Of a stretch of 64,000 bases of DNA, positions 1 to 10,740 are shown piece by piece. Source of the stretch: Elymus sibiricus (taxonomy: Eukaryota; Streptophyta; Magnoliopsida; Poales; Poaceae); NCBI GenBank assembly GCA_039707655.1, contig CM077665.1, positions 86,181,954 through 86,245,953 of the forward strand, in the 5' to 3' direction. How positions within the stretch are numbered: the stretch's first letter is position 1; every line of letters starts with the position of its first letter. A program made the position numbers and the translations under genes. The notes under the pieces are model-generated. The model was not told the origin of the DNA and searched no databases. It saw only the letters and a program-made list of their open reading frames with translations.

Positions 1-3000
1 GAAACGAGAAGGTTGTCGCTGTGAAGAAGCTGACCAGAACGCATGATCTGCCAGAGAGTAAATTCCACAAAGAGGTTGAGTGCCTGGTGAAGGCCAGGCA
101 CAAGAATATAGTACGTTTTCTAGGATATTGTGTTGAGACACAAGGAGAAGTTGCTGATTGCGACGGAAAGTTTGTCATGTCAGATATACGAAACTGGTTG
201 CTCTGTTTTGAGTATCTACCCAGAGGGAGCCTCGACAAGTATATCACTGGTAGGATCATGCCATCGTCGTTTCACCTATTAAAGATGATCTAAATACTTA
301 GCATCTACAGAGTTACACTACAGTACAGTATATAAATACAATTATTTACGAAAATTAAAAAGATCTGACCCCTTCTTGCCCATGTACAGATGCATCCGGA
401 GGACTTGAGTGGACGGAGAGATTGCGAATAATCAAAGGAATCTGTGAGGGCTTGCACTATCTTCACATGAACCGTATTCTCCATTTCGACCTCAAGCCCG
501 CTAATATATTGCTAGATGATCACATGGTACCTAAAATTGCCGATTTTGGTCTCTCGAGGTGTCTTGATGAAAATTCGGCCCACGCTACTACTACTATACA
601 CATGTTTGGAACACCGTACGCTAATCTCTCAAAAGCTCTTCTTTTTCGTTAGGTTTAACTTACTTCATGTTTGATTTGACTATTCACTGACCAGGCCAAT
701 ATAAATCTTCTCGCAGGGGATATATGGCACCAGAAATATTATATGGAGGGAAAATCACGTTTGCATCAGATATATATAGTCTTGGCAGTATAATCATGGA
801 GATATTAACAGGAGTGAAGGGATATCCTGAAGATGAGAATGTAAGGATGACTCCGAGTTGAAGTATAGCTTTCGATATATTGGTGTTACAGTCTAACTTA
901 ATTAATGGAATACCATCTCACATTATTTTCTTAAACTGTGCAAGTATTACTATTTTATGAAAACTACCTCTTTGTGAGTTGGCTCAGATGTGTACAGTGC
1001 CAGAGCCAGGAACATTTACAGCGTGTTTCACCTAAATAATCGACATCAAACGTCGAATGTGGAATTGACCAAAAGAGCAATTTAAATAGCTTAACAAACA
1101 AATCTCAAAGTTTTGGGTTGGTCATTGCCTGCCCCTGCATGTGGGAGCACAACTCCACCGATTAGGATTCAAATCCCAGTGATACACACATGTGGGTATG
1201 CTTGACTACGAACTCTGAAGATCCGCAGATCGATCTATCCATGGTCCCCATCACTCCATCAGTTGTAGACGTGTGTTATAAGTATTTAGGTGTGTGCATG
1301 TCACGTGCGTTTTTAAATGGAAATTCTATTTCTCTGTGATGTGTGTACATGTATACGTCTGCTATGCTATGCGATATACTCCCTCTGTTCATTAATATAA
1401 GACGTTAGTCCTTGCAAGCAACGCGCAGCCAACGAAGGCTCTGGCATCCTTACTCCATCTTGTTGGCTGGGAGATTTGGAAGGAACAAAATGCACGCGTA
1501 TTCAGAAACAAGGTGGCGCCGGTCGCGGTGATCGTGCGAACCATCAAAGAAGAGGCGTCCCTATGGGCTATGGCAGGCGCAAAGCGGTTGTGTAATTTGA
1601 TGCCGCGAGAGTAGGCCTTTGTAATTTATTTCCGCATTTGCGGACGTGCACTGTCAAAACAATCTCTTCTCCTTATTCAATGAAAATGGCAAATCTTTTG
1701 CCTCGTTTAAAAAAAAAAGTCTAAAAAGTGTCTTATATTAATGGACAGAGGTGATATTAGATACACGTATAACATACATACCTCCGGCGTACATGGTTCA
1801 ACCTTCTGATCTACCACTTAACAAACCAATCATTATGCATTTATCTTCTTTCTATAAACCTTTGATTGTAATTTTATAGATAACAGTAATGTATGCAGAG
1901 ACCGGGAGATTCCCTCCTTTTTGAAAAGAAAAAGGATAGCAGTAATGTGAATGGATGAAAAACAAATCGTCACGGCACCTGGTTTTGCTACGTACCTTCA
2001 CTCATCTGAGTAAGAACTGCTTTCACTTGGTTTCTAAAATCGTCGAAGGTCCATTTGCAACTGATCACTGCAAAATTGCAAAATGGAGGTAAGTTTCATC
2101 GCCACTGCTGTTACCTGGTTTTGCCATGGATGGAAATCCAAGCCCCTCCTCTACTGCCAGAGGTTGCCACGGCCATTGGCCTCACGGTGGATGGCAACGG
2201 CAGGGGATCTCGCCGATCTCCTATCATGTAGCCGGGCTGTTCCACGGTGATAATGGCATGAAGCCAGGGCACATGAAACTATGCTGAAATATATGAACTG
2301 AAATTATGTGGCTCGTATAGGGAAAGTATCACATCGATTCCTATTTTTGTAGGATTCGGCATATAATGTCCTTCTATATACTAGCAGATGATCACTTAGA
2401 TATCATCAGATCTTATTATATAACAGCACTCTCATTTTGCAGGTGAATGAGAGTTGGAAGAATCGATTAGAAGGGGGCAACCAGTTAGAACAAGTAAGTG
2501 TATGCACCAAGATAGGGATAGAGTGCATGGAATTTAACCCAGAGAAAAGACCAGATGCACAAGGTATAAATGACATCCTTGATAAAATGGCAAGTGCTGA
2601 CAAAACTGCCACTGGTAGTTCATTAGTTGGGCTGCAGATAAGTTTATTTAACAAACAGTCTCTTGCTGAGAGCCTGAAACTGCAGGAGGATGTCAACGAG
2701 CACCCTGAAACGAATGATGTTGCAGAACGTCTTGGAAATGAAGGTGAAGAAAACGCAGATCATTGGTCATCGCAGGAAGAGCAAGTTGACCGCAAAGGAA
2801 CAAGCATTTCCAGTTCTAATTCTACTTTGTTGGACAAGTTGAACATTCTGAATGTCTTCCGAAGTGACGCAAAAAGGAATTTCGCGATAAATGGAGGTTG
2901 GGTACTAAAGAATGTAACGGGCCTGAAGATTTTCACAAAGAAAGAAATAAAAAATATCACAAGAAATTATGCAGAGTTTCATGGTAGAGGCGGTTACTCA

Positions 3001-3798
3001 AGAGTCTACAGAGGAACTCTTCCTGACAATACAACAGTGGCAGTTAAGATCTTACTTCGTGTAGATGAAGATCGCATGGAGGAATTTATCAAGGGAGTGG
3101 AGGTCCGGACACAAATGTTCCACAAGAACATTGTCAAGCTCATTGGTTACTGCCTGGAAGCTGATGTTCCGATATCGGTTAACGAGTATGCTGCTAAAGG
3201 GAGCCTCATGGGCATTCTCCATGGCAACAAAAATCGAATGCTTCCCTTAGACTTGCGATTGGACATTGCGATTGGGTCTGCAGAAGGGTTAAGGCACATG
3301 CACTCTGTAGACATACGGCACGGTAATGTTAAACCATACAACATACTTCTCGATGAAAAGTTTACCCCAAAAGTCTCGTGCTTTCAGCTATCACAGTCAC
3401 TTGAAGTGGATGAATATTCCACCAAGGAAGATATTGGACGGGTGGTTTACATAGACCCAGTGTCCAAGAAAACTGGCATGTTAACGCCAAAGAGCGATGT
3501 CTACAGCTTCGGAGTGGTTCTCCTGGAACTCATTACCAGGAAGACTGTGTATAACTGTAGCCTCATCATTGAGTACCGCAAATGTTACGAGATAGAAAAG
3601 AGTGGGAGGGCAATGTTCGACATGTTCGACAAGAAGATTGCAGCAGAAGAAGACATATACGTCCTTGAAGAGATAGGCAAGCTGGCAATTGAGTGCCTGA
3701 ATGTAGATATAGAAGAACGGCCTGATATGACTGAGGTGACGGAACGGCTTGTGATGCTTAGAAGAGATAGAAGACTTGTGAAGGCACGCAAAAGCTAG
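1..3798 (+). CDS. Tandem kinase protein (kinase-pseudokinase), 5' truncated by window edge
   Basis: Exons read 1-249, 390-615, 717-840 and 2443-3798, all with GT-AG introns and consistent phase; the gene starts before the window. The first kinase domain shows the VAVK lysine (24-26), an HFD catalytic loop (482-490, so a non-RD kinase), DFG (542-550) and APE (727-735). The last exon finishes the first domain, crosses a linker of roughly 110 residues and enters a second, WAK-like kinase domain. That domain keeps VAVK (lysine 3046-3048) but has HGN in place of HRD (3319-3327) and CFQ in place of DFG (3379-3387), so it should be a pseudokinase. Two cytoplasmic kinase domains in one chain is the layout of barley Rpg1 and wheat Yr15/WTK1 and Sr60, which act in rust immunity. 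No transmembrane segment is seen in the visible part. Calling it a resistance gene is inference from architecture. The stop is TAG at 3796-3798. Confidence 0.85.
1379..1754. mobile_element. Stowaway (Tc1/mariner-type) MITE in intron 3 of the tandem kinase gene
   Basis: The 5' end reads ctccctctgttcattaatat and the 3' end reads as its near inverse, atattaatggacagagg, with slight decay at the tip. TA dinucleotides flank both ends (1377-1378 and 1755-1756), as expected for Stowaway elements. At 376 bp it is longer than usual because a LINE fragment lies inside. It sits in the 1.6-kb intron 841-2442; the rest of that intron holds nothing else I can name. Confidence 0.8.
1418..1718 (+). mobile_element. 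LINE 3'-end fragment with poly(A), inside the MITE
   Basis: An open frame of 66 codons from about 1418 to the TAG at 1613 encodes a peptide with [16 protein letters not shown], typical of the zinc-binding C-terminus after reverse transcriptase in plant LINE ORF2. It is followed by an untranslated tail and a ten-A run at 1709-1718. Everything upstream in the LINE is missing, as in 5'-truncated insertions. A clear target duplication is not visible; only about 4 bp (agtc) recurs on the two sides. Confidence 0.65.
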
Positions 3799-3818
3799 CT
3801 GGTCCTTGTTATTTTGTA

Positions 3819-3870
3819 CTCCCTACATCTGTATCTAGACAAATCTAAGACAAGTAATTCGGGATGGAGG
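3819..3870. repeat. Short Stowaway-like MITE relic in the 3' UTR of the tandem kinase gene
   Basis: The sequence starts ctccctacatctgtat and ends attcgggatggagg, with TA on both sides (3817-3818, 3871-3872). It resembles the terminal parts of Triticeae Stowaway elements joined by a large internal deletion. It begins 20 bp after the stop codon, so it is probably transcribed as 3' UTR. Confidence 0.55.
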
Positions 3871-3872
3871 TA

Positions 3873-4651
3873 ATATATATCTAAGTGATTTATATTTCTG
3901 TGATTTAGCCAGTGTGCTCTACTCTTCGCATGGTACTGTACATGTGAGTAAAATGGGCATGAATTATGTTTGTGCAATTCCAGAGTGGCCTTGTGAGCAC
4001 TTCCACTGTCAAGTAAGTAGTTTTGTGAAGTTCTTTTTGGCGGGATGCTTGAATAATGATGTATGGCATCAGTAGTACCTTGCTGTAGATAATGATTATA
4101 TGCGATCATGATATTCGGAGCCCGAACCTGAAACAAAACAACAGGGCGTTACAAGGATGCTGAAACCTATACGACCTCTATATATGCTGCTGTGGAGCAC
4201 ATCAGTAACATATTTCGGACACATTTGTATAGCAAGCTCAGTCGATGAAGAATAATAGGGATGGGGTTCGTCAGCAGGGGTAGTGTACCTGGGCCTGAGA
4301 AGAGAAGTTCCCTAGGCATGGCGAACACCAGTGAGGCAGTGACATCGATTTTGGGCATCATCATCGTGTATGGCATTTCATCGAACAGCTGAGGTGCAAA
4401 GGGCAGGACAGACGTGCACACTGCCTTGTCGACGGCAAGGCAGAGAAGGGAGGAAGGTCATGGTGGAAGCTGTAGTAGGGTACCCGCCAGCTAGCAGGAG
4501 GTTGGCGGCCACCGTCGGCGACAGCGACGGCGACGGTGGAGGTTGCGGGCGGCGGTGCCGACTCCGAAGTGCAAATTTGCGAGGACCATGCGTTTGTACT
4601 TGGCTTGGCCGGCTTGTGTGTACTGTAATCTGAAGAGCGTTTGTGCTGTAC
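3873..4651. other. Intergenic, no supported gene
   Basis: This holds the kinase gene's downstream flank and then a GC-rich stretch (about 4360-4620). Short open frames occur on both strands, but none has a recognisable domain or splice structure. Confidence 0.5.
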
Positions 4652-4654
4652 TAA

Positions 4655-6380
4655 GGCCAACTCCAACGCATGACCTCAAATCGTCCGTCCGCGTCCGGAT
4701 TGGTTAAAACGGATCGATGAGACGGCCCAACGCGCGACCGCATCCTCATTTTCTGTCCGTTTGGCGTCTGCCCAACCCCATTTCCAGCCCAAACTTGCGC
4801 TGGGTTTGCGGCCACATGGATGCCCACGCGCCCTCTCCGCGTCCGCCTTGGGCCCGCGTGGCAGCCGCCCACCCACCACCCACCGCCCGCATTAACCCCA
4901 CGGACCCACCTGGCAGCCACCGCGTCGAGCGGTCGTCGTCCTTCTTTATGAGGAAGCTGTGGACCGGTGTGAGTCCCCACTTCCACTTCCCCACTCCGGC
5001 CAGGCTTGCCTCCTCGAAGCCCGACATGCCCCAAACCCTAGATCCACCTCGCCGCCGGCCGCCATGGGTTTCCCCATCGGCCTCAAGGGCAAGAACGACC
5101 ACGAGGCCAGCTCTTCCTCGGGCCGTCGTCGTCGCCCCGCCAGCCACCCCTCCACCTCTGCCTCCACTCGCATTTCACATCGCGCCGCCAGCGGCCCCCG
5201 CTCGCCTGAGGCCGTACGTGCCGGCGGAGGTGTGCCAGCGCTATTGGGAGACAGGCACGCCGTTGCCATGGCCGGACGTGCACCTCCCCAACAACTGGCA
5301 CCTCTCTGTTGACCGTGTGCCCATCCCACCGATCCCGGTGAGCGGCCGAGCCCGACGCAAGGAGATTGCCCGTCGTCGCGCCCGCCTGCCGCCAGATCTC
5401 GTCAACGACTGGAGGTACGCGCCCTCCTCACCTCTCTGGGACACATGGCTGCGCGACGAGCATGATCTACGCCGGCAATCGTTCTTTGTCGGTCGTGCTC
5501 GGAGCCCGCCACGCCGCGCGCACGCCGCAAGCCCTCCCCAACGTCGCGGACGTAGGCTGGTCTGCGGCCTGACGTCGTCCCCTTCGCCATCCCCGCCACC
5601 ACCCGCTCCGATGACGGCCGAGGAGGAGGAGCTGATCAGGAGGGTCATGGAGGACTCCATGAACACCCACAACGAGGCCCAGTGGGAGAGCCTCCAAGAG
5701 ATGATAGCCCTCTCCGCGGCCGGCGACGTCGCCATCCCGCGGTACGACGCCGTGGTGAAGGAGGGGGGCATGGAGGGCGTGCAGCAGCAAGAGGAGGAGG
5801 AGACCATGCCGTGGATCCCCACGCTGGTCGGCCAGAGGTGGTTGTGGACGAAGACCTTCCCGTGCACGCCGGAGCCCGTGCACGACGCGGCGTGGTCACC
5901 GTCCCCGCCACGGGAAGAGGTGGTGCAGGCTCCAATGCAGGCGTCTCCGGCCGCGCCTCCCACCTAGCAGGGGCCGCCGGCCCACCTGTGGCAGCCCCCG
6001 CCCTACATCGACCTCACGGACGACGAGGATGATGACGGTGCCGGCAACTGATGGCAACGGCGGCGACAGGCTTCTACTTTTTTCATGTCGTTTTAGTTTT
6101 AAGTTTGTTCTAGAAATCGCTGATCTTGACTTCAGACCGCTTTTGTGTTAATATTTCAAGTTTGTAAATTTGTTTGCCATGTCTATTTGCCATGCCCAAC
6201 GTGGTCGACGACGAACTGGAGCTAGGGTTGTGTGTCGGACAGTTTGGGATGGGGCGGCGCCGTTGGGCGCACCCACGGCAACCCGACCGCAAGCGGACGT
6301 GCGTGTCCGTTTCTCTGCCCCAAACAAATGAAATCCGGATAAAACGGACGTTCCGGATGGGTCATGCGTTTGAGTTGGCC
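4655..6380. mobile_element. PIF/Harbinger-type DNA transposon, non-autonomous, with captured ORF
   Basis: The left end ggccaactccaacgcatgac and the inverse of the right end match at 19 of 20 positions. TAA stands immediately outside each end (4652-4654 and 6381-6383), the 3-bp duplication expected for Harbinger elements. The inside is strongly GC-rich and carries one degenerate ORF on the plus strand; no DDE transposase is visible, so it would need an enzyme supplied from elsewhere. GC content and codon use differ sharply from the AT-rich flanks. Confidence 0.8.
5064..6051 (+). pseudogene. Repetitive grass ORF carried in the Harbinger element
   Basis: The recognisable part runs in one frame from about 5215 to the TGA at 6049-6051. 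It contains WETGTPLPWPDVHLPNNWHL, a motif I recognise from a large family of uncharacterised Triticeae proteins, followed by an acidic helix-rich middle. A TAG at 5965-5967 interrupts it 28 codons before the end. The best start context (gccgccatgg, ATG 5064) is in another frame, suggesting a frameshift between about 5100 and 5200. Past the TAG the chain would end YIDLTDDEDDD, which resembles a SUMO-interacting motif. Function is unknown. Confidence 0.5.
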
Positions 6381-6383
6381 TAA

Positions 6384-6974
6384 AGTGCTTCGTAAGAACA
6401 TCCATTTTTGTACTGTATGTTTTATTACTTCTGAAGATAATCATTCACCCACACCCGATGCTCGACAGAATTAACGTAGCAGATGACACATGGATGAGAG
6501 CAAGGTAAGATTCAGCATTGGCATCGCTAATCTTGGCAGCTGGGCAGATTCTGAACCAGTTACACTCCACCGACGCAGTATGTGTTAGTTGCCCTGGTAA
6601 GTAGTTACATTTGACTATCAGCAAGCCCTTTGTAAGTAGGAGTACTGACCCAAGGCCAGAATATAAATTTAGTGCTGAGTGTTGTTCTCATCCCTGCACA
6701 GCAAGTGTTGCTCATTGCATGATGAATAAAACTGGCAACTAACAGATAAATATATTACTACTAAACAGAATGAACATAGCAGATGTCATAGATGAGAGCA
6801 CAGCACTGGGCCTCTTAAAAGTGACTGCTCACCACTTGCAAGTTTCGAATTGTAGGGTTCGTCGCTGCTAATCCTAATGTGGAGTTCCATTCTACACGAA
6901 CGCCAAGTCCCAAAACTTTCAGACGATGATAGTACAGCATTACACCACAAATTTCCACCATATCTCCGTGCCGC
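6384..6974. other. Intergenic and 3' UTR/downstream flank of NOP58
   Basis: There is no independent gene. The part nearest 6975 should be the NOP58 3' UTR (minus strand); I cannot fix the poly(A) site from sequence alone. Confidence 0.5.
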
Positions 6975-9900
6975 TCACTCGTCAGCGTGCTTCTTCTTCT
7001 TCTTCTTTTCCTTCTTGGCAGACACGTCAGTCTCCATGGGGGTGTCCTCAGCGTCTGATTTCTTCTTCTTTTTCTTCTTCTCGCCGTCGGCGTCAGCTGC
7101 AGGGGTCTCCTCGGCCTCCTTGCTCTTCTTCTTTTTCTTCTTCTCGCCAGCGTCGGTGTCAGCTGCTGGAGTCTCCTCGATGTCCTTGGATTTCTTCTTC
7201 TTCTTCTTGGACTTCTCTTTCTCCTGCTCACCATCCTCTTCAGCTGCCTCCACGGTAGGTTCTTCCTCTTGGTGCTTCCTCTTCTTTGAAGCCACGTCCT
7301 TCTTTGGCGTTTCTTCAATGGGTAGCACTAGATCTGCTGCTGGGTTGTAAGTCTGACAATGACAAACAAAATAAGCTCAGGCAAATTTCAAACTCTATTG
7401 TTTAAGAACAGTATGTATAGATAATCATTACTGGGAAATATAAAAGCTGTTGGTTAAAAGGTGCTGTGTGACAGAATATGCGGAATTTCCTTTTTATGTT
7501 GGGTAACAAAAATATACAGTACTTAAAAGCAAGTTTGGTTTTGCTATTACAGAACACACATATGTGTTAGATCTGCCAGGATCTTGATCAATAAGAACAA
7601 AGTCAGTGTAACATCCTGATAATTATCTTTCAATTAAAAAAAACTCTCCAAGTTAAATGAGAATTCTACATTTTGGCAAATGACAAGGTTCAACAACGTG
7701 TCTACACTTTGAATCATAGAACAAGCCAAAAACAACTTACTTTAGCGGAAGTGATCAAAGCACCACCACCCTTCCGGTCCTTTTCATACGCTTCAATCTT
7801 GGGCTTTCCTTTCGTGGAACCAGCAGACCTCCCAAGATCTTTACCCTCAAGAACTCGAAGTCGTGTTTCAAGCTGTTCAAAGATTCAAATATGAGAAAAA
7901 TATCTAATCTATCGTGTCAAAATACCACTTCCACACCACGGTAACAAGTACCTTGATCCTGCTTTCAAGACCCATGGAGTTATCATCACCGTCAGCAAGG
8001 GCGTCATATCTTATGGCAAGTGCAGACTTAGCAGCAAGTGAACGAGAGATCTTTCCCTTGTGCTTTGGAGCCGCCTGTCCAATTAATGATGCATGATAGA
8101 TGAGACCATACTTCGGTGTAGCATGCTTCGTCTTCAGAGCTCTGAACAACGCCTGCAGAAAAAATAACCAGTTTTAAGTCTCTAGGGCTAAAGCTCAAGT
8201 TCAGTAGCAGCAAAAAAAATGATGATTTCAACAAAGCATGACAGTAGTAAACTACCAGAACATCATGTGCAACAAGTCAAAGAAAGTGCAAATTTAAATT
8301 CACAGAAGCACGGTGTATGTAATTCAACAAACCTTCTCAGCCCCCAGAATCTGAATCGTGCTGCCAGGCTGCTTCGCGAGATTCATCAAACTGCCACCAT
8401 GTGCAATAAGGCGAGCGCCAACAAGTTCACCAACAAGTGCAGTCAAGTTGGGAGCGATGGTATTCATCCTACTTTTTAGGTAGTCATAGAGCTGGGCTCT
8501 GTACTCAGAAAGAGCCAGGACTTGATCACACAGTTCCCTGATGTTTGAGAGGTCAAGCTCATTGACTTCTGTTCCCATGGAAATCACAGCTGCCTCCTTC
8601 AGCTCTGCTTCCACATCTTCTGGTAGTATCTAAAAGAAGCAGAAACTATCACTTAATACCAAGTTTTAGGCACATGCAGAATACAAGTTTGGACATGAGG
8701 ACACAATTTACCTCAGAGAAGTCAAGGTTCACTGCATTAACACGATTGCCCATCATCTTCACAGCTTTCGCGTAATGGATATTATCTGCAACAATTTTCG
8801 TGAGCTCCGGAAAGTGCCAACCGTACCATTCACGGACCCTCATAGCATAAGTGTTAAGCTCCTTGTCAAGATCGTCCAACAAGCCAATGGCCTGAATGAT
8901 CATAGTATCAACCTGCATAAATGAGCACAATCATGAATTAGTTTGGAACAGTAAAACTGAAGCACAACAATAGTTAAGAGTAATCATCACGATCCTAGGT
9001 GACTTTGCAGCAGTTGCTCACCTTTTCAGGGCTGAACTTCAGCTTATACCTAGACAAGCTATGGGACAATCCTAGGCTCATTGGACCTAGATCATGTTCA
9101 GCTAGTCCAGACATAAGTTCAGTAAGCTGGTTCCTCAGCCCTCTCATCAGCTCCATGACAGCACTGTTGTGAAGGCAATCAATTTTCTGCGAAATCAAAA
9201 TATCATAATCGTCAGTGATACACTAGTATTAGCCAACTCATGCAAACGGAACAGCCGAGTCTCCAAACTAACCAGCTTTTCTTTGATAGCATTCCCAAGT
9301 TTAGAATCGGCAACAGCCAATGTTTCACCATCACAGTGCTTCTGCAGGAACTTGCGCAGACCCTTGCTGGGCTTGCTATCAATTAGCAAAGTTGCAGCTG
9401 AAAGAGCATCAGAGGTATTTTCAAACTTGTTGAAAGCCTTCAGCTCAACCACCTGATATAAAAAATCCATTACAGCAAGTTAGCTATGATCAATGATACA
9501 GATAACATCCTAAGGAACAAAGAGAACCCTACAGCCATAGGGTAAGATCTCAGCGAACAGCAAGCCCCATGGCCACTCAACAGAAATCATTACCAAATTA
9601 TTATTGAATAAGGACCCGCAAACTAAGCCTCTCACAATAATAAGCTGCCTAATTGCCTAGATTAAAATCCTCTGATAGTGGATCCACCCAGGCAGTCTCA
9701 ATATACCAAAATAAGTTTATGTAACAATCCATGTGGAAAAATGTTAAACTTGCAACCATAAGTCCCTCGGTGAACCTGAACCGCTAACATTCGAAAACAA
9801 AAGGATTGGTGGTGCCCTCTGGACCGAGACAAGGCAGAAACTAGGCGTATGCAGTCCCAGATTAATGATAAAAACCACAACTTTACAGTAACTAACAACA

Positions 9901-10176
9901 TCGACGAGAAAATCAAAGAACAGAGGCTCGAATCACTCCACCTTTCTCGCTTTGTCCGACGAGGCGAAGTCCTTCCACAGATCCTGCAGACCAAAAACCA
10001 CAGGAATCATCAGCCAACGGACCGAAACGAACGCCTCAAACATACATACACAGACAGACGAACGCAGGTAGAGAGATGGAGGTGGCGGGGGGCAATACCT
10101 CGACGTTGCCGAGCTTCCCCTCGTCCAGCACCTTGAAGAGGGCGAACCCCGCGGGCGTCTCGAAGAGCACCAACAT
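6975..10176 (-). CDS. NOP58: NOP58, core protein of box C/D snoRNPs
   Basis: Coding exons, from the start: 10099-10176, 9942-9983, 9273-9452, 9022-9186, 8712-8912, 8333-8629, 7952-8152, 7741-7872 and 6975-7352. All junctions are GT-AG and every intron is phase 0, giving 557 residues, the usual NOP58 size. The NOP5 N-terminal domain opens with [16 protein letters not shown]; the NOSIC domain lies around residues 158-210 and the Nop RNA-binding domain around 250-390, including the GAEKALFRALK signature. The C-terminus is the typical KKKKKSK-rich, acidic low-complexity tail. In the nucleolus NOP58 pairs with NOP56, fibrillarin and the 15.5K/SNU13 protein to guide 2'-O-methylation of rRNA. The lysine-rich tail distinguishes it from PRP31. 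All exons are intact, so this looks like a working gene. Confidence 0.95.
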
Positions 10177-10607
10177 CTCCTCCTCCTCCTCCTGACCTGC
10201 CGGCGAAAAACCCCAACCCCGGCACGAACGAGTCAGCACACCGACCACGCCGCCGGACACCGCGAGAGTCGCGAGAAGGGAGGCCAAGGCGGCGGCGCTA
10301 GGGATTGTTCTTACCTTAGATGTGTCGGGGGAGAAGCGGTGGTGGAGGAGGCGCTGGCGGCGGCGGCGGCGGCGGCGAGGGGGGAGGGGAAGGGAGGAAA
10401 GGAGGCGCCGCGCGGGGTGGGGAGAAGAAGGAAGGAGGCCAGGGTTTTAGGGCTCGCCTTATATCGGCGGAGCGGCCTGGAGAGGTTTAGCAGGGCCCAC
10501 CTCGCGCGTTCCGCTCCGTAGCGGGCTGCTCTGCCGTGGGCCGTCCTTGCTGGGCCTGCTATAAGAGTCTCGTTAGGTTTTTGTGCGTGTCCCAACGACG
10601 TGGCCCA
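10177..10607 (-). promoter_or_regulatory. NOP58 5' UTR, 5' UTR intron and promoter with telo-box and site II motifs
   Basis: Reading on the minus strand, a 5' UTR exon ends at 10315 (taag|gtaag) and rejoins at 10196 (ggcag|gtcagg), 20 bases before the ATG. A TATA-like tataag lies at 10458-10463. A telo-box-like ccctaaaaccct is at 10441-10452, near the expected transcription start. Site II elements (TGGGCC or its complement) occur at 10494-10499, 10537-10542, 10551-10556 and 10602-10607. Telo-box plus site II is the known promoter signature of plant ribosome-biogenesis and ribosomal-protein genes, which fits NOP58. Confidence 0.7.
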
Positions 10608-10740
10608 TCGCATCGAGACCCGGAGTTGGTCCGTGAACGAGCATAGCTTTTTCGAAGAAAAAAATGGATCTAAAAAAAAGTCTTTTTTCTTTTTTGCGAG
10701 TGAATGAACGAGCATGGCTGTGAAGGATCTTTAGACCAAT

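Noticed and set aside
5241..5963. Long minus-strand open frame (240 residues) opposite the Harbinger ORF
   Set aside because: It lies in very GC-rich DNA exactly antisense to the better supported plus-strand frame and shows no motif; a compositional shadow.
6877..7350. Plus-strand open frame rich in serine and phenylalanine
   Set aside because: It is the complement of the lysine-rich NOP58 tail and has no independent support.
8913..9021. Possible box C/D snoRNA in a NOP58 intron (gtgatgat on the minus strand)
   Set aside because: A box C-like motif is present but no CTGA box D or terminal stem follows before the splice site.
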